In this document: piece after piece, positions 12,521 through 22,742 of the stretch
Layout of the letters: every line of letters starts with the position of its first letter
Numbering within the stretch: position 1 is the first letter of the stretch
Origin: Nymphaea colorata
Lineage: Eukaryota; Streptophyta; Magnoliopsida; Nymphaeales; Nymphaeaceae
DNA: 64,000 bases
Reading direction: 5' to 3'
NCBI RefSeq assembly: GCF_008831285.2
Contig: NC_045147.1
Span: forward strand, 16,656,854 to 16,720,853
Notes under the pieces: generated by a model
The model's database searches: none
The model's input: the letters and a program-made list of their open reading frames with translations, nothing else
Told to the model about the DNA's origin: nothing
Translations under genes and position numbers: made by a program

Positions 12521-12760
12521 AGTAGACACAGTCTATGGACTCATGGTCCAAGACACCAACAACTATTTTCATAGTCGTACATGCACTGGGAGACTCTCGC
12601 AATGTTGAGAGTCACGTTCATAAAGGAACGAGAGAAGGCGGCCTGTTGTTATTGTTGTTGAGCTGAGAGCAGCTCCTTGTTCAGCCTCCTCCATGCATCC
12701 CTTAGAAAGTTCCTTATGCGCTATTGTGCTTGCTCCTTTGCTACCCTTGTCTCGATCTGT
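12521..12760 (-). pseudogene. Terpene synthase last-exon fragment
   Basis: On the minus strand one frame reads RNFLRDAWRRLNKELL, a stop inside a poly-Gln stretch, then FMNVTLNIARVSQCMY. These are typical of the final exon of plant class I terpene synthases, where the second segment is the conserved helix near the C terminus. The internal TAA and the lack of upstream exons show it is a remnant. A related copy is at 27275-27520. Confidence 0.7.
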
Positions 12761-13052
12761 TAACGATAAAGTTGAAAGGCAATCGTTTTATAGAGATTCA
12801 AGGAAAGAATCTCATCAAGATCAATCAAAATTAATGATAAAGGAAAAAAAATCTTTCCAAAAAAATCAGATTTAGTTTTTCATGTTTATCATTGCCAAGA
12901 TTATAGTGTTAACAATAGGGTTGAAAGTCATCCGTTTTAGAGAAATTAAAGGAAAGAATCTCAGTAAGATCAATCAAAATTAATGATAAAAGAAAAAAAA
13001 ATCTTTCCACAAAAATCAAATTTAGTTTTTCATGTTTATCGTTGCCAAGATT
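12759..13052. repeat. Tandem duplication of about 147 bp
   Basis: The stretch beginning GTTAACGATAAAGTTGAAAG (12759) recurs from about 12906 with scattered substitutions. Both copies contain AAATCTTTCCA and the tail TTTTTCATGTTTATC. It is non-coding. Confidence 0.75.
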
Positions 13053-13199
13053 ATAAGAACTTCAACTATTTAAGTTCGTTATTTACATTGTGTAACCAAG
13101 GCACATGGTGGCCTTAAGTGGTGAAAACCCATGAAAAAAATCTTTTCATTGTTGGTTTTTATTTGTTTTGCTTTTTTTATTTTTTATTTTTTAACTTAC

Positions 13200-13935
13200 T
13201 ATCAAAGAGAGGATATCCGAAAGTATGGGGACAACCGAAGACTTTAGAGCCATAGGTTGCCGATTGGTTGGCTATGGGCTGTGGATTTTTCTACTGCTAG
13301 CCGGCACAGATGTTTTGTTTTTTACCGCTTATCCATATGAAGAATTAAAAGACAATTTGTGCTGAAACTTGTGACAGGGTAAGGGGAAATCCCCCATCCG
13401 TGCTTTTGTTGTCTTCGGGTGGTGGCTGTTGGGTTTTTTATCATTCTGGTATCCCGGATTGTCAATTCCCCGGAGGCAACAAGCGGTGCCTTGGCATGCA
13501 CTTATGGGTATTACAATCTTCCTTTTGACAATTTGCACAGCAGAGACGAGGATGGCTGAGAAGTTCATATTTCAACGCCTGGTTCGTGAAAGGGAAGCAT
13601 ACTTGGTGAATTTCCTCGGACTCACGGAACTTCTCTTTGGTGCTGCAGTAGCATTCTGTGTTACCCATTAGGTGAAGAAGGAAAAACTTCTCTTAGAAAA
13701 TTACTTTCCAAGGACTTTGCTCTTGTTCCTTGATATGTAAATTACAATTGCTGGTGTTTGACACCAATCCATTGACCTATTTACTTCCCCCAAAACGTCT
13801 CCCTCGACTTTGTTGTTCAATTCACTTTACTGCATTTAGTCGTTGGAGTAGCCAATTGTACTTTGGCTCATGCACACGGCAAGCAATATATATTGCACAA
13901 GGTCTGAGGTTAAGACGATTATGAGTCCGCAAGAC
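13200..13935 (+). pseudogene. Cytochrome b561 pseudogene (last exon and flanks)
   Basis: This block corresponds to 52290-53150. The last exon (13423-13671) still reads open from WLLGFLSFWYPG to a stop after CVTH, with a few substitutions relative to the intact gene. The upstream acceptor CAG has become TGG, about 130 bp of intron before it are lost, and exons 1 and 2 are absent. It cannot produce the protein. Confidence 0.85.
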
Positions 13936-14014
13936 AAAAGAAATACTTTTTAGATGTAATGCTATCTCGAAACCATTGTCAGCTTTCACAACTTACAAGG
14001 AGATAATTTGCTTG

Positions 14015-14696
14015 TGAAATGATGTGCGAATCTTAGGCACTTTTTTTTCAACTTAATGACAATTGCAAGTTCCAAGTTTGTGCAGACATTAGAATAAGAG
14101 AAAATGCCCGCTTTCCTCCAGTACTTGTGACAGAAACTGGGTAATTGAATTGAGCCCTTCAAGGGCTTGAGACTGACCATCCAGGGGCTGCCTCTGTTTA
14201 TCCAATGAAACCGACGCAACATTTTCAATATCATCTGCTTTGTCTTGAAGGCTCTTCATCTGCAAGGACATGCTATCGCCAACCTGATATATTTCCCTTT
14301 GAATTTCCAGGGTTCCCCTCTGCAGCTTTGCAATCCCCTGATCCAAGCTCTCATAAGACTCACTAAGGAATGCCCTGCTGGAACTAAGCCCTTCTTTCAT
14401 TTTTTCTTGAGCTTGTAGTACCGCTGACTGTGAAGCAGCTATCTCTTTGGACTGCTCAACGACGGCTTTTGATTTGTCCAACACCTTGCCTATGTGGTCC
14501 TCAACAACTCTAGATGTACGAACCAGCATCTCAATTGTAGTTAATGAATCATGAATGCTGTCAGAATCTTTTAGTAATAAATCGGAGTTTTCCTCTATAG
14601 CCTCCAGTTTCTCCTCTACAAAGCTGGCTGACCTTTGCAACTCGTTCACCAACCTCTCCGTTTTCCGCTTGAATGCTTCAGACCTAAAGAGATCCA
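14015..14696 (-). pseudogene. GEX1 pseudogene, exon 2 (left)
   Basis: This matches exon 2 of the intact GEX1 gene (54486-55073), the coiled-coil exon. The splice donor AGCAG|GT has become AGCGG|GC. About 12 bp have been lost near 14524, where the intact gene has CTCTTCTGTCTGC. At the 5' side the exon is joined directly to TOP1 sequence instead of its own acceptor and exon 1. The reading frame remains largely open (about 200 codons), but the transcript context is destroyed. Confidence 0.85.
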
Positions 14697-15163
14697 GATG
14701 GAACACCGCTAAGAGATCCAGATGGAACACCGAAAAAATCATTGGCGCCTGAATCGTATTGATACACTTCTATCTATTCTGGACATTCTTTTATTATTCG
14801 CTTTTTGCACAGGTAGGAGAACCTTAACCTTTTGTTGGCATGCAGGCTAATGAAGAAAATTGCATCATGTAAAGAAAGAATAGAAAAGATAGATAGGGAT
14901 ATAAAAACTAAGGAGGAGATGAAAAATGTTGCCTTGGGTACATCAAAGATCAATTATATGGATCCTCGGATATCTGTTGCGTGGTGTAAGCGTAATGAGG
15001 TTCCTATTGAGAAGGTGACAACAATTTCCATCCTCTTTTTGGTCTGTCTTTCTATTTTACCTTACTGATCTGGCTGCGCTGTATATGATTGCGGATTTTC
15101 AACAAGTCACTTCTGGCCAAGTTTGCATGGGCCATGGACGTGGAGCCTGAGTACAGCTTCTGA
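14697..15163 (+). pseudogene. TOP1 3'-exon pseudogene, left palindrome arm
   Basis: Three exon segments match the intact gene: 14697-14755 (partial, with a duplicated GATCCAGATGGAACACCG at the GEX1 junction), 14846-15014 (169 bp, including the active-site peptide SKINYMDPR) and 15095-15163 (last exon, ending EPEYSF and a stop). The acceptor of the last exon reads GCGG instead of GCAG. The 169-bp exon differs from the intact gene at about four positions. Confidence 0.9.
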
Positions 15164-16150
15164 TTTATGAAAATCTTGAAGGTACCACAGAAAATTTCAA
15201 GACACAAATATAAATCCCTCATGATGCAGATCGAAATTTAGAGTCCCCCCTTCATACGCATCAACAATGTGATTCTTTCGTTTGGAGAAAATTCTTTGGT
15301 GTTTGCTCCATGGTTGAGGCCAACCCATGACCAGTAGCTGGAGACAAGGAAGCCTTCAATCGAACATTGTATCGTGCGACTCCTTTCTCTACGTCCCAAA
15401 ATATGTATTGGCATTAGCTACGTTCAAAGTAAAGGTCTTCTCTTTCGTTATTTCTTTGTGTCTGTCCTTTTTTTTCCCACTCCCTTGGGTGCTTATGGCT
15501 GCCTCAACTTGCCCCAAGATGGCATAATTGCATCCCTGTGGTTCTCTCTCAAATGAAAAATTTTGAAACTGGAATGTATTTTTGTCACATAACTAATTCT
15601 GTTGCCTTATGAAATATGCAATACTTGAGGTTGGCATTTGATTAATTCTTTCAAAACTCAACTTTCTATGATCCGCATGACAACGAAGGTACGGGTCACG
15701 AGGGGATGAATTCGACGCGATAAAAGGTGAGTTTAACCAACTTGAACGCGAGATGGGTACCCGCTCATATGATTGCCCACTTCGTGATTGCTCACCAGCG
15801 TCGTCCTTTGAACGTTCCTTTGCTTCAATTTTGTGAAGTCTCGGACAGTGTCCTCATCTTGGTCGATGGTGTCTGTAGTCACTTGGCGTCTGTGTGTGTC
15901 TAAGCTTGTGAAGAAGTTGAAACTTTCATATAAAATTTGTTTGGAAATTCGAAAAAACTAGACGGTTACGTCAGAGATAAAAACTAGACGCTTTAATTTT
16001 GATGTTTAAAATGTATCTTTTTGCAATCTAACCTTATTGATGTGAACGTGATATGTAAGAATAGGTTATTAAATTGATCACTTGTTAGACTTTAATAGTA
16101 TTTTTATAAAGAAAAGATGAATCCCACCGTACTAATACTGCCACTAATCC
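15164..16150. repeat. TOP1 downstream flank, left arm
   Basis: This matches 60120-61130 inverted, i.e. the region just 3' of the intact TOP1 gene. The open frames here are shadows of non-coding flank and recur in all three copies only because the copies are young. Confidence 0.8.
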
Positions 16151-17509
16151 CAAGTTGGATCACACCCTTCTTTAGATTAAGTTGGGAAAAGTTGAACCAA
16201 ATTTTCTTCTGCTAATGGAAACAGATTCAATTGTCACTAGCAACTTGAACACTTTTCGTTTGCTTCTCCGGAGAATGAGGCTAAAGTTTTAACCAGTTGG
16301 AATGAAGAAGGAAATCCTCACCGCCCGAGTGAAAGCTGAATCTATTGGTGCTTGGATGAACCCGCAATTCATGTCAACTAAAACCCAGCTGTGCCGCCTT
16401 CCCTAAGCAAATTTTCAGCTGGCTTTGCCATCAAGCGTGGCTTGAAGATTCAGTTGCAGCACCGTGAGCCAGATGCCATGGCTATTCATCACATCTGGTT
16501 TTGATGAGATCAAGGGACTTGAATCCAGATCTTTCACGTTCTTACGCTAGTTATTCCCCCCTTGTTCCGTTTGTCTTTATGGCACATGCCCGACCTTCCA
16601 TTTCTGATGATGCATTAATAAGGGTTAGGTGAGAAGTTCTCTCCACTAGAAACGGTTTGCTTGAGACAAAGCTACCAGGCTTGGTCCGGGGTATGTAGGT
16701 TTAGGGTTGGTTTAGAACCTCGGTGTAGTCTCATGATATACTCTTCAACTCAAGTATCACACATGCCAACATTTGTTGTTTAAAAGTTTATGACCAACCC
16801 TAAACCTACATCGAGTGTGATCCAACTTGGGATTGTTGGCATGTGTGATACTCGAGTGTGATACTCGAGTTGTTGGCATGTGTGATACTTGAGTTGAAGA
16901 GTATATCATGAGACTACACCGAGGTTCTAAACCAACCCTAAACCTACATACCCCGGACCAAGCCTGGTAGCTTTGTCTCAAGCAAACCGTTTCTAGTGGA
17001 GAGAACTTCTCACCTAACCCTTATTAATGCATCATCAGAAATGGAAGGTCGGGCATGTGCCATAAAGACAAACGGAACAAGGGGGGAATAACTAGCGTAA
17101 GAACGTGAAAGATCTGGATTCAAGTCCCTTGATCTCATCAAAACCAGATGTGATGAATAGCCATGGCATCTGGCTCACGGTGCTGCAACTGAATCTTCAA
17201 GCCACGCTTGATGGCAAAGCCAGCTGAAAATTTACTTAGGGAAGGCGGCACAGCTGGGTTTTAGTTGACATGAATTGCGGGTTCATCCAAGCACCAATAG
17301 ATTCAGCTTTCACTCGGGCGGTGAGGATTTCCTTCTTCATTCCAACTGGTTAAAACTTTAGCCTCATTCTCCGGAGAAGCAAACGAAAAGTGTTCAAGTT
17401 GCTAGTGACAATTGAATCTGTTTCCATTAGCAGAAGAAAATTTGGTTCAACTTTTCCCAACTGAATCTAAAGAAGGGTGTGATCCAACTTGGGATTAGTG
17501 GCAGTATTA
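16151..17509. repeat. Centre of the palindrome, unique arm DNA and spacer
   Basis: The inner part of each arm (about 600 bp) has no match elsewhere in the window. The spacer 16771-16870 contains shuffled copies of GTGTGATACTCGAGT. No gene was recognised. Confidence 0.7.
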
Positions 17510-18475
17510 GTACGGCGGGATTCATCTTTTTTTATAAAAATACTATTAAAGTCTAACAAGTGACCAATTTAATAACCTATTCTTACATATCACGTTCACA
17601 TCAATAAGGTTAGATTGCAAAAAGATACATTTTAAACATCAAAATTAAAGCGTCTAGTTTTTATCTCTGACGTAACCGTCTAGTTTTTACGAATTTCCAA
17701 ACAAATTTTATATGAAAGCTTGAACTTCCTCACAAGCTTAGACACGCACAGACGCCAAGTGACTACAGACACCATCGACGAAGATGAGGACACTGTCCGA
17801 GACTTCACAAATCGAAGCAAAGGAACGTTCAAAGGACGGCGCTGGTGAGCAATCACGAAGTGGGCAATCATATGAGCCGGTACCCATCTCGCGTTCAAGT
17901 TGGTTAAACTCACCTTTTATCGCGTCGAATTCATCCCCTCGTGACCCGTACCTTCGTTGTCATGCGGATCATAGAAAGTTGAGTTTTGAAAGAATTAATC
18001 AAATGCCAACCTCAAGTATTGCATATTTCATAAGGCAACACAATTTGTTATGTGGCAAAAATACATTCCAGTTTGAAAATTTTTCATTTGAGAGAGAACC
18101 ACAGGGATGCAATTATGCCATCTTGGGGCAAGTTGAGGCTGCCATAAGCACCCAAGGGAGAGGGGAAAAAAGGACAGACACAAAGAAATAACGAAAGAGA
18201 AGACCTTTACTTTGAACGTAGCTAATGCCAATACATATTTTGGGACGTAGAGAAAGGAGTCGCATGATACAATGTTCGATTGAAGGCTTCCTTGTCTCCA
18301 GCTACTGGTCATGGGTTGGCCTCAACCATGGAGCAAACACCAAAGAATTTTCTCCAAACGAAAGAATCACATTGTTGATGCGTATGAAGGGGGGACTCTA
18401 AATTTCGATCTGCATCACGAGGGATTTATATTTGTGTCTTGAAATTTTCTGTGGTACCTTCAAGATTTTCATAAA
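17510..18475. repeat. TOP1 downstream flank, right arm
   Basis: This matches 60120-61130 in the same orientation and the left arm inverted. An open frame at 17784-18191 (MRTLSETSQIEAKERSKDGA) is shared with 60438-60701, where it is shorter. It has no recognisable domain and I regard it as chance. Confidence 0.75.
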
Positions 18476-18950
18476 TCAGAAGCTGTACTCAGGCTCCACG
18501 TCCATGGCCCATGCAAACTTGGCCAAAAGTGACTTGTTGAAAATCCGCAATCATATACAGCGCAGCCAGATCAGTAAGGTAAAATAGAAAGACAGACCAA
18601 AAAGAGGACGGAAATTGTTGTCACCTTCTCAATAGGAACCTCATTACGCTTACACCACGCAACAGATATCCGAGGATCCATATAATTGATCTTTGATGTA
18701 CCCAAGGCAACATTTTTCATCTCCTCCTTAGTTTTTATATCCCTATCTATCTTTTCTATTCTTTCTTTACATGATGCAATTTTCTTCATTAGCCTGCATG
18801 CCAACAAAAGGTTAAGGTTCTCCTACCTGTGCAAAAAGCGAATAATAAAAGAATGTCCAGAATAGATAGAAGTGTATCAATACGATTCAGGCGCCAATGA
18901 TTTTTTCGGTGTTCCATCTGGATCTCTTAGCGGTGTTCCATCTGGATCTC
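18476..18950 (-). pseudogene. TOP1 3'-exon pseudogene, right palindrome arm
   Basis: Mirror of the left arm: last exon 18476-18544, active-site exon 18625-18793, partial exon 18884-18950. It carries the same broken acceptor (CCGC on the plus strand where the intact gene has CTGC) as the left arm. Confidence 0.9.
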
Positions 18951-19104
18951 TTTAGGTCTGAAGCATTCAAGCGGAAAACGGAGAGGTTGGTGAACGAGTT
19001 GCAAAGGTCAGCCAGCTTTGTAGAGGAGAAACTGGAGGCTATAGAGGAAAACTCCGATTTATTACTAAAAGATTCTGACAGCATTCATGATTCATTAACT
19101 ACAA
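18951..19104 (+). pseudogene. GEX1 exon piece, right palindrome arm
   Basis: About 150 bp reads SEAFKRKTERLVNELQRSAS and onward in the frame of GEX1 exon 2. It stops being homologous at CATTAACTACAA, where XLG intron sequence takes over. The end of homology coincides with the end of the palindrome. Confidence 0.85.
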
Positions 19105-19970
19105 ACTGGAGGCTATGATTTCTACACTTCATTTTGCGTATCAATCTTGGTAACATCTAAATTAACATTCATTAGCAGCAAAATAAGAGGTCATAAAAAT
19201 TTGTCTCCAAAGATCAGCTTATAACTCATGAAACGGAAACCATAATCTTACTTGCAGCACTTTTCGTTCTTCCTTTGTAATTTCCCGGCCGTTGAAGTAA
19301 ACTTCAGTGTTCCCATTGCTCGCCTTCGCCTGGAGTTTTCCTCCAATAGTCAACTTAGAACTTGTGATCATATCAGGCTTTCTACCCTCCTGTTGTTCAA
19401 CATCATATGCATCCCAAACAAATCAGGAATTCAGTGTCAAAATAGAAACAAAAGGAAATGCATTTTTGAAGCATAAGAAAAGAGAAACTCACCTTCCCCA
19501 GAACCTGAGTCCTTATCGTACCAGTATCCCCCTGGCTTCAACCTTCTTAGGGGTATGGGGCAGCACTGCAACTCCACCAATTCTTCCCGACGAAGTGGTC
19601 TGTCGTTGACAATGATCTGCCCGGAACGCAGTTGCTTGGAATGGCACTCAATCTCTGCCTTCATGATTTGCTTGATCTCCAAAGGACAGTAAAGCTTGTG
19701 CAACAAGGTCGAAGGTCTGCCAAGCCTCGACCTTTTTGATTCATCAATTGGTTGCCCAATGCAAGTAATACACTTCCTTCCTTGAGGCATCGAAACCATG
19801 GCCTTGAGCACACAGTTGCCACAGTACCTAGCTCCACACGCCAAGCAGGACAATGTTCCCTTGAAGAAAACTCCTCTCCTGCACCAGGAACAGATGTGTT
19901 TCTTTCTTGGCTTACATGAGACACCACGATGACGAGATCCACCATCAGTGAATTCGTGGGAGGACGAATC
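19105..19970 (-). pseudogene. XLG pseudogene, part 1: intron 2, exon 2 and 3' end of exon 1
   Basis: On the minus strand, exon 2 (19252-19389) keeps the intact length of 138 bp. The 3' end of exon 1 lies at about 19493-19970. It encodes the cysteine-rich segment including KKHICSWC, but several residues are changed (R to W in the first CxxC). One base is lost at the exon 1 donor (GGGGAAGGTGAG against GGGGAAAGGTGAG), which shifts the frame. Homology ends in intron 2 at about 19117, next to the GEX1 piece, so exons 3-8 with the G-protein domain are missing. Confidence 0.9.
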
Positions 19971-20651
19971 TGTTGGGTCGGGTCCAGCCTCAAAAGAGGA
20001 CCCGACCCGGCCCGTCACTTAAGTGACGGGCGGGTGAAGGAGAAGGCACCCGATGGTGCCCCTCCCTCTCACGACGCCTCACACGTCTCTCTCTCTCTGT
20101 TATTTTTTTTGGGGAAAAAGAGAAGGGATCTTGTGGCTGCTCATAGAGGAGAAGGAGAGGAGAAAGGCAAGGAGGAGAAGAAGGAGAAATCGCAGCAAGG
20201 TGCGTGGGTCGATTGGCACGCTAAGAAGAAAGAGGAAAGACAAAGAAGAAAGAGAAAATGAAGGGAGTCTTCATTGAGTGATTTCTTTCTTGAATCTTTG
20301 GGGCTCTTTCTTTCATTCGTATAAGAGATTGTTATTGCTCTCTTGAGTTCACTGTTTTTCTTAAAACAGTAGGGATATTATTGCTCGTGTATTTGGCTCC
20401 CTTTCTTGATATATAGAAAGTCTCTCTTGCCCGTGGTTTTTTACCCCATTATTGGGGGTTTTTCCACGTAAATTGGTGTCTCCTTTTTCTTGCATCTCTA
20501 GCATATATTTTGATATATATTGCTGCAACATTGGTGTTGGAATCTCGATCTTATGCACGCTGCCCTGTAATTCCGTTTTTCAGCAGTTTGTTGTGGTTTG
20601 CCCTATTTTATTGTTGTTGAAGCATTCTTGTTGGGGAACACGACTATAACA
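19971..20651 (+). repeat. 5' LTR of the copia element
   Basis: It is 681 bp long. The U3 start is unusually structured: GGGTCGGGTCC pairs with GGACCCGACCC about 12 bases on, and a perfect 22-bp palindrome is centred in GTCACTTAAGTGAC (20010-20031). CT- and GA-rich stretches follow. Confidence 0.95.
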
Positions 20652-20729
20652 AAGTGGTATCAGATACAGGTTAGCACCAAGTTAACACCAGGTTAGCGCC
20701 AGCGTGGTTGTGAGCATTCTTATTAAAGG

Positions 20730-22667
20730 ATGGAGTCGACCCCTACTAGAATGGTCTCTTTAAATGAAAACAATTGGACTATATGGAAAGCGAAAATGGA
20801 AGATTTGCTGTATTGTAAAGACCTGTATGCACCAATTGAGAACCAAAAGCCAGCGAATATAACAGATGAAAAATGGAAGTTATTGGACAGGAAAACCATT
20901 GGCACCATCAGACAATGGTTAGATGACTGTGTTTTTCATTTGGTATCCGCAGAGACGAGCGCGAAGTCGTTATGGCAGAAGTTGCATGATCTTTACGAGA
21001 GGAAAACAGCTGGGAACAAGGCTTTCTTGATTAGGCAATTGGTAAATCTGAAACTTAGAGAGGGAAAACCAGTGTCAGAGCATTTGAATGAAGTGCAGAG
21101 CATAATCAATCAGTTGTCAGCCATGAAAATGATATTAGATGATGAGTTACAGGCACTCTTGTTGCTCAGTTCTCTTCCCGACAGTTGGGAGACTTTAGTT
21201 GTTTCTTTGAGCAACTCCGCTCCAGATGGTGTGCTTACGATGAAGCATGTAACCAGCAGCATTCTAAATGAAGAAACAAGGAGAAAGTCTCTTGGTACTG
21301 GTAGCTCGCAAGTGCTAGTGATGGGAGACAGGGGCAGACAGAAGAACCGTAACAAATGGCAAGACAGATCAAAATCCAGGTCCAAATCAAGACCAAAGAT
21401 GACAGGTAAATGCTTTCACTGTGGTATTCCAGGGCACAAGAAGATTGATTGCAGAAAATGGAAAGAAGAAAAAGAGCAGAAAAAGAAGATTCAAGAGAAT
21501 GTAAAGCCAAAAGAGTACACTGCAGTTGCTTCAGATGATGAGGTAGTGTTATTTTTATCTGAAGAAAATGATTGTCTTACAGTTCAGAATGGTGATTCTA
21601 CATGGATTTTAGATACAGGGGCATCATATCATGCTACACCATGTAGAGAGTTATTCTTATCCTATAGAGCAGGTGATTTTGGAGTAGTTCACATGGGCAA
21701 CAGTGACACTTCGAAGATTGTTGGGATAGGAGATGTTTGCATTCAGACGAGCACAGGATGCAAGTTGACTTTGAGAGATGTGAGACATGTTCCAGACTTG
21801 AGAATGAATTTGATTTCTGCAGGAAGACTAAGTGAAGATGGATATTGTACTTCGTTTAGTCAGACAGGTTGGAAACTTACCAAGGGGGCACTAGTGTTGG
21901 CTAGAGGTGACAGATTTGGCTCTTTGTATGGGATGAAGTCTCGAATCAGTAGTGTGGATGTCAATGCAGTTACTGGTGGTACTTCGTCAGATTTGTGGCA
22001 TAAGAGGTTAGGTCACATGAGTCAAAGAGGAATCGACTTGCTCACCAAGAAGAATTTGTTACCAAAGGCAGATGGTGCACAGATATCTCCATGTGATCAT
22101 TGTTTGGTTGGTAAGTTGCATCGAGTTTCTTTTCAGAAAAAACGCTCTTCAAAAACTAAACATGTTTTAGATTTAGTTTATTCAGATGTATGTGGACCTA
22201 TAAATGTGACATCTAAAGGTGGAGCATCCTATTTTGTTACATTTATTGATGATACATCTAGGAAGGTGTGGGCCTTTACAATGAAAAGCAAAAGTGAAGT
22301 AAGTAGCATCTTCATGACTTTTCATGCAGCGGTTGAGCGCGAGACTGGTAAGAAGATGAAGAGACTGCGTACAGACAATGGTGGTGAGTATATAGCATCT
22401 TCTTTACGAGATTATTGTTTAAAGCATGGTATTAGACATGAAAAGACAGTTCCTTATACTCCACAGCATAATGGAGTTGCAGAAAGGATGAATAGAACAA
22501 TAATCGAGAGAGTTAGAAGTTTGTTATCTAGCTCTAAGTTGTCTAAGTATTTTTGGGTAGAGGCAATGCGTACTGCAGTTTATTTAATAAACAGGTCTCC
22601 TTCAGTGCCTCTAGATGGAGACATTCCACAGAGAGTTTGGTCAGATGAAGAGGTTAAGTATGTTTAA
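20730..22667 (+). pseudogene. Copia gag, protease and integrase portion (interrupted)
   Basis: An ATG at 20730 opens a frame of 645 codons. Gag occupies roughly residues 1-220, followed by a CCHC zinc knuckle CFHCGIPGHKKIDC near residue 228. The aspartic protease motif DTGASYH is near residue 294. The GAG-pre-integrase HHCC zinc finger ends in CDHCLVGK near 455. The integrase core follows, with SDVCGP and TDNGGEY. It stops in the second copy of an 80-bp tandem duplication, which shifts the frame, so the reverse transcriptase is separated from it. The architecture resembles Tnt1-type copia elements. Confidence 0.93.
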
Positions 22668-22742
22668 TAAACAGGTCTCCTTCAGTGCCTCTAGATGGAG
22701 ACATTCCACAGAGAGTTTGGTCAGATGAAGAGGTTAAGTATG
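22583..22742 (+). repeat. 80-bp tandem duplication in the integrase region
   Basis: The 80 bp from about 22583 to 22662 are repeated exactly at 22663-22742. Because 80 is not a multiple of three, the first copy runs into a stop (TAA at 22665-22667). The second copy is in frame with the downstream polymerase. Confidence 0.95.

Larger units (their letters stand above)
14535..19104. repeat. Large palindrome: two arms of about 2.23 kb, spacer about 100 bp
   Basis: The left arm 14535-16770 is repeated in inverted orientation at 16871-19104. The outer anchor pair is TTGTAGTTAATGAATC (14535) and its complement ending at 19104. The inner anchor pair is ATCACACATGCCAAC ending near 16770 and GTTGGCATGTGTGAT starting at 16871. 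The spacer is made of short pieces of the arms themselves, such as GTGTGATCCAACTTGGGATT. Arms are almost the same length and differ only at scattered sites in the parts I compared. From the axis outwards each arm holds about 600 bp of unique DNA, then DNA matching 60120-61590 (TOP1 3' end and flank), then a GEX1 exon piece. Confidence 0.95.

Noticed and set aside
14089..14742. The 217-codon frame at 14089-14742 as a stand-alone gene
   Set aside because: It is GEX1 exon 2 joined to TOP1 sequence. Its ATG lies in the TOP1 part and its splice donor is destroyed.
16871..16900. CRISPR-like or phage-like short repeats at the palindrome centre
   Set aside because: The repeated GTGTGATACTCGAG pieces are shuffled arm sequence in a plant nuclear context, with no regular spacers.
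17784..18191. A 135-codon open frame conserved in the right arm and at 60438-60701
   Set aside because: The copies are too recent for conservation to mean selection. The version at 60438 is cut short by a stop, and no domain is visible. It lies in TOP1 3' flank.
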